A stretch of 64,000 nt of DNA from NCBI RefSeq assembly GCF_932526225.1, contig NC_064034.1, positions 7,860,001 to 7,924,000 of the forward strand, written 5' to 3'. Source of the DNA: Nematostella vectensis (Eukaryota; Cnidaria; Anthozoa; Actiniaria; Edwardsiidae). This document shows positions 25,286-38,300 of the stretch, piece by piece. The notes under the pieces are model-generated. The model saw only the letters and a program-made list of their open reading frames with translations, searched no databases and was not told the origin of the DNA. Every line of letters starts with the position of its first letter. The stretch's first letter is position 1. The translations under genes were made by a program, and so were the position numbers.

Positions 25286-26764
25286 TTCTTGAAGAAGAAG
25301 AAAAAAACCCCGATGATAATCAAATTCGGTCGCTGCATGTTTTCTTTAAGTATTTTTTTTCTTTTTTCTCCATACAAAATATTTAAAAAACCTCAAACCA
25401 CAAACAGACATCAGTTGCCGCGATAAAAAGGATTTAATACCTCTAGATTCACGCGAATCATCTTGATCTCAAAATTAAAATGGTTTAAAAGCTCATCATA
25501 CGTTTTGCATCGGTTGTTTTTTTTGTATTCGTTGCTGTGTTCTGACGCTTTTCACTCTCGAACGAAAAACATTGAAGTCAGAGCCACAAACCGCAAAGCC
25601 CTGATCACTTAGGGACAGTATAATGCTTGCTTGCAGACGGAGCTTTAAGCCTTGAGAATTTATCTCAAACCAATCTTTTTGGTGTAATCAATCGCAAACG
25701 GAACCATCGCAAAATACGTTCAAACGCTATATAATACACTAGAAATGATTGCTTTCCCCCAAATGGCAATTTAATTGCACAGGATAAAGTGACATGTGTG
25801 AATAATGACACTCCTGGGAGAACAAGCCTTACCTTGCCTCGGATTTCACCGGGAGCTTTTTTCTGGGCTAATTCTTGAACGCAGTTATTTCAAACGATCT
25901 TGCTGCAATCTGCCACGTTCGTTGGAAAAGTCGAGGTTCTCGTTTGCAAACCAATTGCTGCTTGATACACTTTTCAACACCAATACTTCCTTTCAGGAAT
26001 TAACTTTTAATGTTGTGGATGTCAGTCGATACGAAACAAAACAATTGTTAGCATTAACTTTTCATCAAGCAAAACGATTAACAATTCATGACTGAGGTTG
26101 ATTATAGCTTTAAAATTCAAGTCTCTAGATTGATATTTGTGTTTTCTTTTGACTACATTATATATCATTCGTTTCGATAAGAAATACTTTATATCCGTAT
26201 TTACATTACGTTAGAAATAGAGAGAATCGACATTTACTTCCAGTTCCTTTAAGCGATTCGTTTACGAATTCATCGTTTGACATAATAAAAAGCAAATTCT
26301 GTTGCAAATGTAACGTATCAAATAGTATCAAGTCTCTGCCGCGCGTGTGAGCCCGAGGCAAACCCCCCCTCTTGTGACACCATCTACCTTATCCTATGAG
26401 ATTGGGCCTTTAAAATATGAACTTTTAGTAGGATTATTCAGAATTTCCTCTACAAGAACCGCCCTCAGATGAATTATAAAAGAGGACTGAAATTAACATT
26501 GGGATGCTCAGGAATATATCGCTTCGGGCGTAATATAAAATACACACGAGAGAGTGGGAAGCTTTTTATACACGGCCTAGAATAGTCGATAGCTTAAGAG
26601 CAGTAATGGCTTTATTCTAACCTTAATGATATGATGACCTTTACCTTAACGAGGAGGCACGGTGTGTAATAAAAACTTGAAAATGAATATGAAAAAAGAG
26701 AGAAATAATAAAACCTCAAGGGGTAAACAAGAGAAATCTTAAATAAACAGACAGGAGACTAGAC

Positions 26765-27040
26765 ATATCCAGTTAGTGATTTAAGTGCTTGGACGTTTGT
26801 AGCACTAGAAACCCCAGATTTACAAAAGATTGTGCATTGTCTTGTTAACTCATAAGGGCCTTCAGATGTCAGATGTGAAAGGGAATAATAGAATATAGAT
26901 AAGGATGCAAAAGAAGCCACTTCCAGTTAGTAATTTAAGTGCTTGGACGTTTGTAGCACTAGAAACTCCAAATTTACAAAAGATTTTGCATTTTCTTGTT
27001 AACTCATAAGGACCTTCAGATGGGAGATGTTAGATATAGA
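26765..27040. repeat. Two-copy direct repeat, about 155-bp period
   Basis: Copies at about 26769 and 26926 share TTTAAGTGCTTGGACGTTTG, TAGCACTAGAAA and TTGTTAACTCATAAGG, at roughly 90% identity by eye. Non-coding. Confidence 0.65.
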
Positions 27041-28806
27041 TAAGAATACAAAAAGTCACTTTTAGAGTGACGAGAAAAAGCGCGACATTTACGTAAAAAT
27101 ATTGCATCTAGCTTTTGATCCCCAGCACTAAAACCTCCAGATAAGCAACATACTATAATTTATATGTAGTCATTAACCTCCAAATAAACAAAAGATGGAT
27201 CTAGCTAACAATCTCTTATAAATGTTCTCACACTTGAACATCATTTATCATTTTATTCCATATACTTCTTCCCTATACAAGTCGTCTCAAGTAGACAATT
27301 GTTCGCAACATCCAAAGACAGTCATTGGAAATTATTTTAGGACTCCCGCAATCCTGGAATCATTTACATTTTGTACACCATGTAGACTTCGAAAATTGGC
27401 AACTGGCGAAATAGAATTACAGCTTCCAGACACAGCCAACGCATGGGACTCATTCATACCATCTCCCTATGTTTTGGAACTCCTTCACTCATGGGGAATT
27501 TATTCCTATTATTTTTATACAAGTCATGCCGAGTTGACGACACAGACAACCAAGTGGAACTCTCAGACGGTCAACGCACGGGTCTTAAGAAAAACAAAAT
27601 TCAATGTTTTTTCTTTGTCATTCCATTGAAATCTGTATCAATAGAACAGTGTTCGAATGCAGTGATCGGCATCATATGTCTAAAAATGGAAAATGACCGC
27701 CTTGAAAGACCCCCCTGAATCTGTAGCTCAATGCAAGGTTTTAAGCACAGGCTTACCATCTCAAGGTTGTGTAATATTGTGTATGTAATAGCTTCACGAA
27801 TAATCGCCGATCGGCTCACAGTTTACATAAGAAACATCTAGTAGTTTGCTCTTGAAACGCAAATGCCCTACAATGAAGTCAGAGTAAATGAGAAATGATT
27901 TGGGATTTGTTACGCCTGTGTTTTGAGTCTCAAAACCGGCTTCTTTACAAAGTTATCACGCAGTATCCAATAGCTCAAAAAGGAAAATGACCACCAAGTA
28001 TTGACTATGATACTAGAAAACACCCTTTAAACTGCGATTTTCTAGTTAAATTATGAATCTTGAATAACTTTGGAGCAAGTAGAAACAAATTAGCAACTCT
28101 TAATGCGAAAAAGGTTTCCAGAACACACTATTTGTTAGGTAACAAATACAGCATACACTGGTTATCAATAAGGCCTCAAGCACAATAAAATAGCAGTTTG
28201 CAACACTAGGCGATACACTTGCCATTGGGCGGTAAAGTACCTGCTAGGTTAAAAACAGGGGGTCTGGTTCTAAATATTCGAGACATCGAGCTCTCAAGAG
28301 TTGACTATTAAACAGCAGACTTGGTTATACTCTTGTGACTAGTTTAGTCGAAAATGGAGTAGTATAACTTGCGAGAAATAAAATACTGAAGGCTACTGCT
28401 AAATAGATGAGAAAAATGCAAAGACACCCAAAGTAAAATAAGGTACACTTAAAATTTTAAGGTTACAGAGGGTCGGGAACTCCTCACTTTTCGTAATGGA
28501 AACTTGGTCTGAGATTTCAACGCCGCATTTGTATTTTTTTTTTTAATAACACTCATATCATGATGAAATTGCTTTAACTTCAGCCAAATTTTTTATCTGT
28601 TTGGTAAATATGGGATTTACGTCAGGCTTAAGAAAAAAAGTGCCAACATTTAATAAATACTATTAAAACGACTTTTTAAATTATTGATAAAGCAATAAGG
28701 CAATGATTCTCAAGAATACGTCAAAATGACCACAAAATATCTAGGTAACGCTTAGAGAAGACAAGTTATATAAAAAATAATCTATTCCCTAACAATGACT
28801 AAAGTA

Positions 28807-29296
28807 CAGTGAAAACTTGGATTTTGCGATGCCTCGGGAAAAAAAAAATGTATAGTAAAATTGAGGTATCGTTGCAAAGAGGTCCCCGATTTTACGATAT
28901 AAAGGAAAAAACTTATTGAAAATATCGTTGTAGCAAAGTCGAGTTTATTATCAACTTATACAAAATAATAATATTGTAAATGTACTGTAAGAGTACGCTT
29001 TGTAAGGCTGTAATATGCATTTAACAAAATCTGTCAAGTGAAAACATCGATTAACTGTACTGAACGTGTGTGGTGTCTGTTTTTCTCTCTTTTTTGATAA
29101 AAAGATCAGTAATATCGTTGTATGGAGGTCAAAATTACGCTTGGGAGAACAGATTTTTATCGTAAAATCGAGAATATCGTTGTATCCAATATATCGTTAG
29201 ATCGAGGTAATTTCTCATATATTTCCATAATATTACCGGCGGGAGGAAGGAACGCCATCGTAAAATCGAGATTATCGTAAAATCCAGGTTCCACTG
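28807..29296. mobile_element. MITE, pogo/Tigger-like ends, TA target duplication
   Basis: Left end CAGTGAAAACTTGGATTTTG and the inverse complement of the right end CAGTGGAACCTGGATTTTAC are alike, and TA flanks both sides (28805-28806, 29297-29298). Inside, ATCGTTGTA and TTACGAT words recur in both orientations. There is no transposase ORF, so this is a non-autonomous copy of about 490 bp. Assignment to the pogo side of Tc1/mariner rests on the CAGT ends and TA duplication. Confidence 0.7.
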
Positions 29297-29732
29297 TAGT
29301 AATTCATTTCTGAAGGTCATAGTGGAACCATCGAGATCTGGATTTATGGTTAATGAAAGAAAAACACAACTATTGGTCTGAAAAGAATTTATTTCATTTT
29401 ATTTCATACAAATTTGGTTTGAAAAAACATTTTGATACACCTCTACGTCTCAATTACATCTGTTTTTTAAAAAATAACAAAATTTATTACACTTGTACCC
29501 GTCTTTCTATAATATGTTTCTATAATAATGTTAGCTCTGTTCATCCTCTATCCTATTTGTATTGCTCTCGATAATACATGGACTAACGCCGATATAAGAG
29601 GACAGCATTCATAAGGAAGCCACGAACTTAAAAAAAAAAAAAACATGAACCTCACAAAACCATATCATATTGGGCTCTATTCAGGTATTTAAATTTAGAA
29701 CTTATCAAAAATTCCAGGGGCGTTTAATATAG

Positions 29733-29955
29733 TGGAAGAGTCGCTTTGTCCGTTTCGGCAACCTTTTACTTATTCACACTTTATCTCAAGCGCAAGTGGG
29801 CTTTGTCTGATTATACAACTGAGTCCCCTGGAGTGCATCGAGACAGCGCTCTAGAAGCAGATTCTAGACGCCCACAAAAAACCTATGAAAATCTTTTGGC
29901 TACAGAATCGCTTTATCAGGGAGGAAGCAATAATATTTCCGGTGGTCCTGACTGA
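29733..29955 (+). CDS. Candidate last exon of a membrane protein, unrecognised
   Basis: After an acceptor-like AATATAG an open frame encodes a hydrophobic stretch (VALSVSATFYLFTLYL), then KRK as a stop-transfer signal. A 50-residue tail follows with three tyrosine sites (SDYTTESP, TYENLL, SLYQGG), then TGA. A polyadenylation signal AATAAA follows at 29997. That is how the last exon of a type I membrane protein looks. I could not find its upstream exons. It may be a fragment or a chance frame. Confidence 0.33.
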
Positions 29956-29996
29956 CTGGCCGTGATTTTATGATAATTCTTTGCCAAGCAAAAAAG

Positions 29997-30002
29997 AATA
30001 AA
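29997..30002 (+). terminator. Polyadenylation signal AATAAA after the candidate exon
   Basis: AATAAA lies 42 bases after the TGA of the candidate plus-strand exon. The phosphatase gene is convergent from the right, ending at 30338. Confidence 0.35.
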
Positions 30003-30255
30003 GTCCATCTTGCGCGAGCTTGTTGCGCACCGCGTAGAGTGCCGCGTAGGGCAGGTGTTAATACTGTAAATAAAACACGCGCAACGGAGTCCTTATTCTA
30101 CCGTTCACCAAGCCGTAGCAAGTTCCTTAATCATCAGAGATAACCTTGACAATAATTATGTTACTATTGCTACTGGCGTTTATACATTGATTAATAAGTT
30201 TTGATAGTTACCCTAATAATATACCAACTAGTTTACGGCGCATATACAACACCTC

Positions 30256-30261
30256 TTTATT
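30256..30261 (-). terminator. Polyadenylation signal of the PTP-PEST gene
   Basis: Minus-strand AATAAA, 77 bases after the stop codon that ends at 30338. It would give a short 3' UTR. Confidence 0.6.
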
Positions 30262-30337
30262 GTCCTACGCAGTCCTCGACTTACCGTTTTCTAGGTTACC
30301 TGACAGCCTATGATTGCTAGCAAACTGTCACATAACG

Positions 30338-32360
30338 TCACATGACATCGAGGGAAGGGAAATTGGGCCAGTGGCTTGGACGAGGTCTTGGTCCACCAGG
30401 TTTACTGGGGCGTTCCCCGTATCCTAAAAAATGTCAAAAAATGACTGAAGCTCAGAAATATGTCAAGTGCAGTAATCAAGAAATTTGTCGATCGAGTAAA
30501 AGTAAACCCACGCCGGATTTAATTAAAATCGTTTGATATTTTGTGTGGGCGTTAAGAGGACTGTGTTGTGGATTAGCCCGAGGGGCAATATGGTTTTTTT
30601 TTAAAGAAGGTATTAGATGGCGAAAGCACGCTCTATAAGGCCTGGCGTTCTGGCCGGTTTCCTGCGAGAAAGCGTGGGATCTGGGATGGGCAGAACGGCA
30701 ATAAGTCCCCGGTGAATTTACACGAAAAACGCGCGCTCTGATTGGTCAAGGGTCCATGTGTTATAAGTGGATATTACATGCGCGCGCTCCCCCAAACTAG
30801 ATTGTAACGTAAGAAAACATTTTAAATGTTGTATAAAACAGATATATCTAACTTCTTCGTGCGTCTGTTCTCTAATAGATGCAAAGAAGGCTTCGTTGTG
30901 TTTTTTTTTTTTCATGACACCCTGTGACTCAATCTGTGCATCAATTTAAGGACAGACGCACACAAAAAAGAGATATAGTCCTTTCTTGGATGTATAACGT
31001 GGGAAATGAGTAAATATATCAGTACAAAAAAAATGGAGAAATGTTGCAAGCGCCGTGAGATGCCTACTCTGAGCATGTTTTAAAATTTAGCTGGAGAAAG
31101 ATTGAAGGACTTAGGTAGGGGGGGGGGGGTGTTAGCCTTTTGACTCAACTATTAAAATATTCTTCTAATAACTTAGCCATTTTTATCAAGATGACTTTTT
31201 GGTTCTTTAAACGTGCTTTGATGCCTATAGAAATACAGCCTAGATTTCCAATAAAATCAGAAATCAAAAAAGGTAAACTTACCGAAATCGTTTTGTAAGA
31301 CTGTCAGCCCTTCATCTTTAAACAAACAAGAAGAGACGTAGTATTAATCAATAAAAAAAACATAGAGCTTACTGTATGTCTCAAAAGAGGAAAACAAGCA
31401 CTCAAGGACATTTCCTCTGTACTTACTTGGCGAGTCAGAACCTGTGTTGTGAACAGGAGATGACGATCGTCTATGCACTGATAAATGGGAAAGCTGTGGA
31501 TAGAAGGGCTGACAGTTCAGAATGGATGCAACCCTGGGGATGGTCAAGGGTTCACTCATTTAATGACTTTCTAGCCGAATTCAAAAAAGCTAAAGAATTT
31601 AATGAATTTAATTTAATGAAAAAGAATAAAAATATCAGTCGACGAACGACACAATCTTACACTTTAAGTTTTATATCTCTTTTATATAATAAAAATGCTA
31701 ACACAAAAATGCAAGTTTTTCCCTTCAATTGTGTTCCATAAAGCGGTCGTCATCTTATTTATCGCTGTGCGATTGGATCGCCAAAGAGAATGATATCGAC
31801 GCTTTATGGTATCGCCCTCACCTGAGCAGCTCCTGCTATAGCAATGTTCTTGGCTTTAGACTTGAACCGATCCAAAGTACCGGCACGGCTCTCGACATTG
31901 TCATAGGCATCATCTTCTCCTGGAATACAAACGAGAGTGTACCCTTCTTTTTAAATCCGAGACGGTAAAGAAACAAAAATGCTGTAGTTTTTAGTAACAA
32001 GAGGCGAACAAGAGGCAGGGTGAATTTCCTTACGCCTTGTCTCTAAATGGGCGATTGTGGTATTGAGTTAAAGGAACTGTATTAAGAAATGTTTAATAAT
32101 TTAGATCTGATACCACATGACGTTTTTTTTCTCTGACTGTCGAAAAAACATAATGGCTCTCACATTCTTGTGAAGTGGCAGTTTTTATTCAACTTTGAAA
32201 TTTCAAGGTTTAATGGGTACCACTTGTGTTCTAAGTCACCTAGAAAACACAAGGTCTACTGGGTAGTGACCGTCGTACCTGCTACTAGGAATGCGCCAGC
32301 AGTCTTGGCTGGAACTGGCGGTGGTAAATCTTGGTCCTCACTAGATGCAGATGATGTACT
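30338..32360 (-). other. PTPN12: PTP C-terminal homology exons
   Basis: Five short exons encode [16 protein letters not shown], similar to PPPLPERTPESF of human PTP-PEST, then DDAYDNVES, an SSSP-rich stretch and the conserved C-terminus. In vertebrates this C-terminal region binds PSTPIP adaptors (established). Exon 17 must start at 31493; an acceptor nearer the donor would break the frame into exon 18. Between exons, 31.05-31.27 and 32.4-32.85 kb hold nothing but simple AT-rich and G-run sequence. Confidence 0.8.
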
Positions 32361-35300
32361 CTACAACCATATTATATTCTCGATATAAATAAATAACACA
32401 TTGGCATCAGAGCTGTGTGCAGGGCAGGACAATTACTCCAGGCGAGAGAGAGAAAAAAAGAACGCGGTTTTGTTTCCGCGGGGAGGAGGGTGGGTGCGTA
32501 ATATAATGAACCCTAACCAAACTCTTCAAGGTTGAGTTGAAGTTAAGTTGAAGAGTGAATACAAATTGTTTAATGCTTTCGAGTATCTATTCTTAATCTA
32601 TGCCTACCCATAATAGACGGGTAATATTTGACATGCCAATGCGAATTCTTTTTTTCATTTGTTTAAAAATTGAAACTATAAAAGCAAAAAGCTTATAAAA
32701 GCTATAATAGCTGTTGAGGCTATAAAAGCAAAAGTAATACATCTTTAAAAAGCGAAACCATCCAAGTGAAAGTAGCTTTGGGATATTTCAGCCACCGTCT
32801 TCCCGTCTTAGTAAACGCGAAAATTCAGCGGTCTATTTAAAACTATTCCAGAGTTGGATCAATGCTAACCAAATAGGGTAAACTAACCTTAAGGCTGCTT
32901 GACGACCCTTGTGTCTTAATAGCCCGGCGATCAGAGGGTAAAGGTGGAGCTGAACTAGCACTATCCCACAGATCTGGAGAGAGCGGGGCCCGCTTTTTGT
33001 CACGTGATTTTAACCCAACAGTCGCGTACAAGGTGTTTGGTATATCTGAAATAATGTAAAAAAAAAGTAAAGTTACATAAAAAACACGACAACCACGAGT
33101 AGAATGGATAAATTGGTGGATAGACATTTTCTACTTATGGCGACAATTGGAATCACTTGTAACAATTGCCTCCATGCATAACAACTACGGCAGGCAACAG
33201 CCAACGACATGTTTCAGTCTGACAACAAGTCCCGGCGTCGGCTAATAGTGGAAAACGAATAAGATCAGACGTAGGTGGTTACTCAAGAGAACCAGGTTAT
33301 TCACTTAAAATAGTTTGGGGCACGTGCACGCTAGTAAGAAAATTTGCTAAAATATGAACACGAGAAAATATACAAATTTTTCCCGAAATAAATGTAATAA
33401 ATGAAACTGTTATTAGAGAAATGCATATGTGAAGCATCTAGTATGTTCATTCAATGCAATTTCCAGGGCCCTTCCTCTACCACCTACACACACTTTTGGG
33501 ACCAATCGCGAGTATACAGCCATTACCGAAAGCCTAAAGAACTGGTTTTCATTATATTCCATTCACTTGATATAACGCATTCAAACCATAACGTTTAGCC
33601 TTCAATGCAGGCGTTTAACCGGTGTTTTAATAGCGGCTATAAAAACACCGGGTGAACGCCTGCAGTGCAAGATCAAAGCTCACACTATAAACCTGTATGG
33701 TTATTTCGCGTGATTTTAACGGTTTTTGAATTTTCCAAAATAACACCAACATTAAAATTCAATCGTGTTCCCTTTGGAGTCTTAAAGTATTGAACATTAC
33801 GGAAAGTGCAAATGAAAACAGAGACTTATAAACTACTCAATAGGCGGTTTCCTGTATACTTACCCTCCTCACAAACAGGTTTGCTCGGAATGGTGATGAG
33901 GCGCTCACTGGTACTTCTCTTTAGGACTGCAGGCTTTTGTATGCTCGGGCCGTCATTCTCAGCCGAGGAGTAAATAGGTACGTTGGCCTTGCCGCAATTC
34001 TCGGGTGATGAGTGAAAAGGAACATTCCCCTTTTTGCCATCGTCCTCAGGAGACGAATATACCGGCGCTCGGCCCCTACTGCTTAGCATTTCCTCAGATT
34101 TCCTTCGAGTTACCACAGCCAAGCCATAATCCGTGGCATCGGACTCTAGACTATTTTGTCTCTCTAACGGCCGTTTAGAGTTACTATGCACCGACGTATT
34201 GATAACTATCGCGTCAGCGAGGTTCGGAGAGCTCCTAGACTTGTCTACAGCGTTTACAAAACCTTGGTTTGTTTTGGAGTAAGCTGTCTCGCTGGTTCTA
34301 TCATTGTCCCCTGGAAAAGACACCAAATCGTACGAGCCAGCAAATGCCATTTTTCCAGGAGCCCCGCTTACAATGTCCTTTTTCTTGGACACATCACTGA
34401 CGCGGCGTGGGGGTGCAACTGGTCTTTCGGTATCACATTGTGCGCTCCCTTTTCCTGTACTCTCTGATGCAGAGTCTACCCCTGGGGATACACGCCGGGT
34501 AACCTGCTCTTCCATTTTGTGGGGAATTGTTTGTGGGGGTGTCTCAAAAGCACCAATAAGGCTATATTGGCTGGGTATATTGGGTTTACCCGCCGATACA
34601 TCTGTGCTACTTGTTCTTCGTTGGACGACGGCTGGAGTAAAAGGCTGCGGTTTCTTTATTTGTATGCCTTCAAGTAAACACGGTGACATTCTCTCTAAGG
34701 ATGTACTGGTTGGCATAGCTGGGTTTTCTGAATCAGTTGCTGTGCCACGCTTTGGTTGAGGCGCAACCTCTGGGACATTTCTAGGAACTATGAGAAGAAA
34801 AAATGAAACGATTTGAACACGATTTGAACAAGATAAGAGGTAGGGGAGGGGGTTGCGGTGGATAAAAAAGTTTGAAGGGAAAGATAGACATTTGTAGATT
34901 GGGGATAGAAAGAAATCGAGACTACAGCTCTTAGAACATGTACCGAAAAAGGCAAAGTGCCTTACCTGTTACGTTTTCATAACTGCCAAGCACTGGTCTA
35001 GGGGATAAATTGCTTCTGGAGGATGGCTCATCACTTAAGTCAATTAGAAGGCCTGCACACAAAAAGAACATCCATTAACATGACCTGTACACAAAAACAT
35101 CCATCAGTTTGAAGTCCTGCACACAGATACATCCATCAATTAGAAGGCCTGCACACAGATACATCCATCAATTAGAAGGCCTGTACACAGATACATTCAT
35201 CAATTAGAAGGCCTGCACACAGATACATCCAAGGGAGCACAACAGAATGTGTTTCATTTACTACGAAAATAAACCACTTTGTTATGCAAGGGGAGATCTT

Positions 35301-38300
35301 TGTTCGTTTCATCGGTTACAGACCGCCCGAAGATATCAGATACGCGTAGTGTCGGCGTTGCTGTTTTATTCCCGTGTTGACTTTCGCAAAGTCCCTGTCT
35401 GTTCAGATTACGTTTAGAGATCGTCGCAAATTACCCTCTGCTGGTTATGCATTATGTTACATTATGTTTATCTTGTTTTTGATGATGGTATTGTTATTGT
35501 TATTGTCCCTTTTTTTATTGATGCTGCACTGCTGTTTACTGTAGCTTTTTTATATTTAAGTTACTGTTGCTGTTCTTGTTGCTGTAAGCTTTCTGAGAGC
35601 ACTTTAGAGCTTATTCGCTCATTCTTACTTACCTTCAGGGACTGTCTGCTGAGCCACGTGACCACTTGCTATAGGAGGAACCACATAATCAGAGTCATTC
35701 CTTTCTGTTAGCTTAGTGGGTAGTATAACGTAGTCGGGGTCGCTCAGCGCCTTCCGATGGCCTGGCTTGAATGGCACGGTGCTGCTTTGATTTGACATTG
35801 CTCGAGCGAATGCCACTGGTTTAGCAGCAGGAGCAGGTTTAGCCGGTTTAGCAGGTATTGGAAGAGTCTTTTCCTCCTTCAGTGTAACATTAACATACTC
35901 CTGTGGAGGTCTTTGAGCCAAGGGGGGCTTTCTGGAGGCACCATTATTATCCAGAGTGGTGCACGTATTTCTACCAACTTCCTGTGATTTTACTTCCCCG
36001 TTTACTTTCTTTGGGGCAACTGAAGGTTTAGCTTTGGTTTTAGGCGGTAATTCCATTACGTTTTTAGGCTCTTGGGTTTTTGAAGTCGTTTCCCTAGGAG
36101 GTGTGGGTATAGGGCGATTTTCGGGAGGACGAGACGCTTTTTTCTCCTCAAGATGTAGTCTTTGGATGCTACGAATGAATGCAACATTTTCGTAATTCTG
36201 TTCCTCGCCTCCTTGCTGATCGCCAACGCTCACATTAACATAAAGATGATTTTGCTTCCTAAGCTCCTCGTTCACTAGTTCTTCGACAGCTTTGTAAACG
36301 AGTGTATACTGCTCCTAGTTAACACAGGAGAGAAATGTAGGCATTTAGCATATATAACTAACAAAGGCAGCAGAAACTTGATTTCCCAGAAAAAAAAACT
36401 TGTACAGTATATAGCGTTTCCACCAAAAGTTTACAGATAACCAACAAGAAGCTTATAATCATATACCCTAAGTTTTGTCCTTCAACACTAAAACGATTAA
36501 TTTATGTATGTATGCCTTATTGGCCCTCAATCCCTCCTCAATTTTACACGAAATCGAAACATTTTTTTTGAAAACAAAAATGTATATAATCAAGACAATG
36601 ATTTAGATAAACTATCATTGGTACTTTTTTTTCTTGAGATCTACTTTCTATTTATATGTTAGGTTACTGAAATACAGTAGTACACTTTTAGCCCATGTTT
36701 CACAGTAAATAATAAAGGAGGCATATATTTCAGCTGTCTAAGCATGGCTGTTCCACTCTAGTTTTGCTGTTATTAGTAAGAACGTATTACCTTTGTCTGC
36801 ACCATAGCTACTCTCTGCCGCCTTAGATTAGCCACAATGTCAAACACACTTAGCTCCTCTGTTCGCTAAAGGCAAATGAAAAACAAAAAAATCAGCTATT
36901 GGAATAGTGCAACTTTTATATATTCATAATGAAAAGTCATAAATTGCAGCTTCAGAAAACTGAATACCCCACGGAGGGTATTTTTGCAGATAAGACCCTC
37001 CTTTTTTATGAAGGGCAACCTCTGTTTTTGTTTAAATAAAGTTGTATGGAAAGCATGTCTTTCCCAAAACAAGTAAGCAATACAATTATTGTTTTACTTT
37101 TTAATACAAAGCAACAGAGGTCACTAATTTACCCTGGTAACAAGGGGTCAGTATCAACTGTATTGTACAGTGAAAAACAGTTAACAATAACCTGTCATTT
37201 ATTATTTTTTTAGCCTACCGGTAGGCTTTGATAGTTGAAAACCGGCACAAAAACCTTGAAAACACCGATTTCGCATAACCCGGCCGCCATCTTGGATAAC
37301 ATGCACCACAGGGGGAGGGAGAGAAAAAATGCGACTATCAAAGCCTATAGGTAGGCTATTATTTTTTCACTTACAATAGATTTACTGTAACTGAAGGTAG
37401 AGCTGCAATACCCCATCCTCTCATGATAACCATCCTCCCCCTGCAACCACCCCTTTTTAACTAACTTACTCCTGTCTGCAATAAAGTTCTCGCATAATCC
37501 AAGGCACATATGGTGCCAGTCCTGCCACACCCAGCACTAAGATTCAGAATAAAAGCACAGAACAAACAATAAATACACAGCAACACATGGTCTGGACTAC
37601 AGATAACTGGAAATTACTGGTTATTACATAATGGAGAAATTTTCCATATATCATTCCTTTTTGTCCAGATAACAAAAATGTGCATAATGAAGATGATCAT
37701 TAGATATAATATCAACGGTTCTATTTCTTCTTGAGATCTACTTCTTATTTAATGTAAGGTTATTGAAATAGTACACATTGGGCTTATGTTTCACAGCACA
37801 CACTAATGAAAAAGGGGACACATATCTTGGATACAGTAATAATCACTCCACAAGAACAAATACTTTGTTTGTTTGTTCTTCTATTAATGAAGAACAAACA
37901 ATAGACCAGAACCTGCAATGAACCAGCACTGGGGTATCTTGACTCCCAACAAAGGTGCGGAAAGATCTTGTAAGTTCAATGAGAGGGGTGGCTGAGCGGG
38001 GGACATCATGATCAGGCCACGCAGTGTAATGGAACTGGGTAACATTGTGCTTGGTCTGGGGACAAAACGGAGAGTGGTTTCTCATTCTAGCAATGTCTTA
38101 AACACCATATACTTTATTTCAAGAGCATTAAAAAAATATAACACTGTTTGGAAAGAACACTGTTTGGGTTCATTGGTTTCTCAGTGCCTGTGCCTCTCAG
38201 CACTGGGTTCCAGGTATGTATGATTCCTGGTTCTGTTGTTTCAGTTGAGTTATCTTCTTTGCTCTGGTCTCAACAAAAAAGAACAATCTTCATCTCAACC

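Larger units (their letters stand above)
19429..29732. other. Long intergenic stretch upstream of LRP
   Basis: About 10 kb without a supported coding exon. It carries local tandem repeats (20.27-20.37, 21.08-21.27, 24.39-25.29, 26.77-27.04 kb) and the MITE at 28.8-29.3 kb. Open frames such as the minus one at 20640-20930 and plus ones at 25805-26095 and 27222-27718 lack family motifs, good splice borders or a convincing start. Confidence 0.5.
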
